From NCBI GenBank assembly GCA_002430075.1, contig DJBN01000016.1:27376-32582 (forward strand): a stretch of 5,207 bases of DNA. Reading direction: 5' to 3'. The notes beneath the pieces were generated by a model. It was given only the letters and a program-made list of their open reading frames with translations, ran no database searches and was not told where the DNA came from. Made by a program: the position numbers and the translations under genes. Shown one piece after another: positions 4,897 to 5,207 of this stretch (position 1 is the first letter of the stretch; every line of letters begins with the position of its first letter). Origin of the DNA: Actinobacteria bacterium UBA5975. Lineage in GTDB: Bacteria > Actinomycetota > Actinomycetes > Nanopelagicales > Nanopelagicaceae.

Positions 4897-5207
4897 ATGT
4901 CAGTAACACTTGACCAAAATCAATGGAACCTTGTTTATAACATTTTTTCATTCGGTTTGATTTCAATGCTCGCATGCACTGTGTACACACTTGTCTCGCA
5001 GTCTCGAGTTCTACCTAAGTACCGCAATGCACTAGTTATGTCATCGATGGTTACATTCATCGCGGGCTACCACTACTTCCGAATCTTCAACTCATTCGGT
5101 GAAGCATCCGATGGAATGATGGTAAATGTTTCAGGAGAACAAGGTGCATTCAACGAGGCATATCGTTACGTTGACTGGCTACTTACAGTTCCACTACTTC
5201 TTGTAGA
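4897..5207 (+). CDS. actR: Actinorhodopsin, light-driven proton pump (3' end outside window)
   Basis: The 103 complete codons give the N-terminal part of a microbial rhodopsin: helix A at about 12-34, helix B at about 45-64, the B-C loop and most of helix C. The helix-C segment AYRYVDWLLTVPLLLV (88-103) carries R90, the proton acceptor D93, W94, T97 and P99. H59 in GYHYFR lies 34 residues before D93, the spacing of the His-Asp pair in xanthorhodopsin (H62, D96), and the long B-C loop with FNSFGEASDG fits actinorhodopsin rather than SAR-type proteorhodopsin. The next codon begins GA, as needed for the proton donor Glu 11 residues after D93. The retinal lysine in helix G and the carotenoid-binding site lie outside. 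These pumps add to the proton gradient in the light. No retinal or carotenoid synthesis gene is in view. Start chosen from GGAGG at 8 bases. Confidence 0.95.
   Translation, partial: MSVTLDQNQWNLVYNIFSFGLISMLACTVYTLVSQSRVLPKYRNALVMSSMVTFIAGYHYFRIFNSFGEASDGMMVNVSGEQGAFNEAYRYVDWLLTVPLLLV

Noticed and set aside
1..5207. CRISPR array, insertion sequence, tRNA or rRNA
   Set aside because: No regularly spaced direct repeats, transposase-like frames with terminal inverted repeats, or tRNA/rRNA-like conserved segments were seen on either strand by eye.

Overview
The window most likely comes from a planktonic freshwater actinobacterium (acI / Nanopelagicales type, or a relative such as the Luna lineage). 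The strongest clue is the gene entering at the right edge. It encodes the first 103 residues of an actinorhodopsin, with the helix-C motif RYVDWLLTVP and the long B-C loop of the xanthorhodopsin-like group. Moderate GC by eye, small intergenic gaps, actinobacterial-type DHA3 transporter and hemolysin III proteins, and TANNNT-type -10 boxes placed directly before start codons all fit this. No rRNA, tRNA, CRISPR array, insertion sequence or phage gene was seen.

Layout, left to right. At 2-127 (+) is the tail of an unrecognised protein. At 138-177 is a strong hairpin with an A-tract on one side and a T-tract on the other. It can terminate both this gene and the convergent leftward genes, and it abuts the stop codon of the next gene. 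From 176 to 4675 four genes run leftward in the order MFS exporter (4675-3461), hemolysin III/PAQR membrane protein (3439-2792), alanine-rich coiled-coil protein with a lysine-rich tail (2730-1933), and a membrane O-acyltransferase fused to an SGNH domain (1927-176). Gaps are 21, 61 and 5 bp. The 61-bp gap holds a plausible internal promoter and a good ribosome binding site, so the coiled-coil and acyltransferase genes may form their own unit. The 21-bp gap also holds a possible promoter.

The divergent region 4676-4896 separates the MFS gene from the rhodopsin gene. It contains a perfect 7-bp inverted repeat with a 4-bp spacer, a GC-rich hairpin, a weak promoter candidate and a clear GGAGG ribosome binding site for the rhodopsin gene. 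A doubtful 64-codon leftward ORF covers most of it and overlaps the MFS start by ATGA.

Functionally, this is a membrane and envelope neighbourhood: a light-driven proton pump, a proton-motive-force-dependent exporter, a seven-helix membrane protein, and an acyltransferase likely to modify a cell-surface polysaccharide, next to a coiled-coil protein that may be cytoskeletal or nucleoid-associated. The families are mostly well known. The less explained parts are the regulatory structure between the rhodopsin and exporter genes, the repeated leaderless-type promoter element, and the coiled-coil protein with its basic tail.
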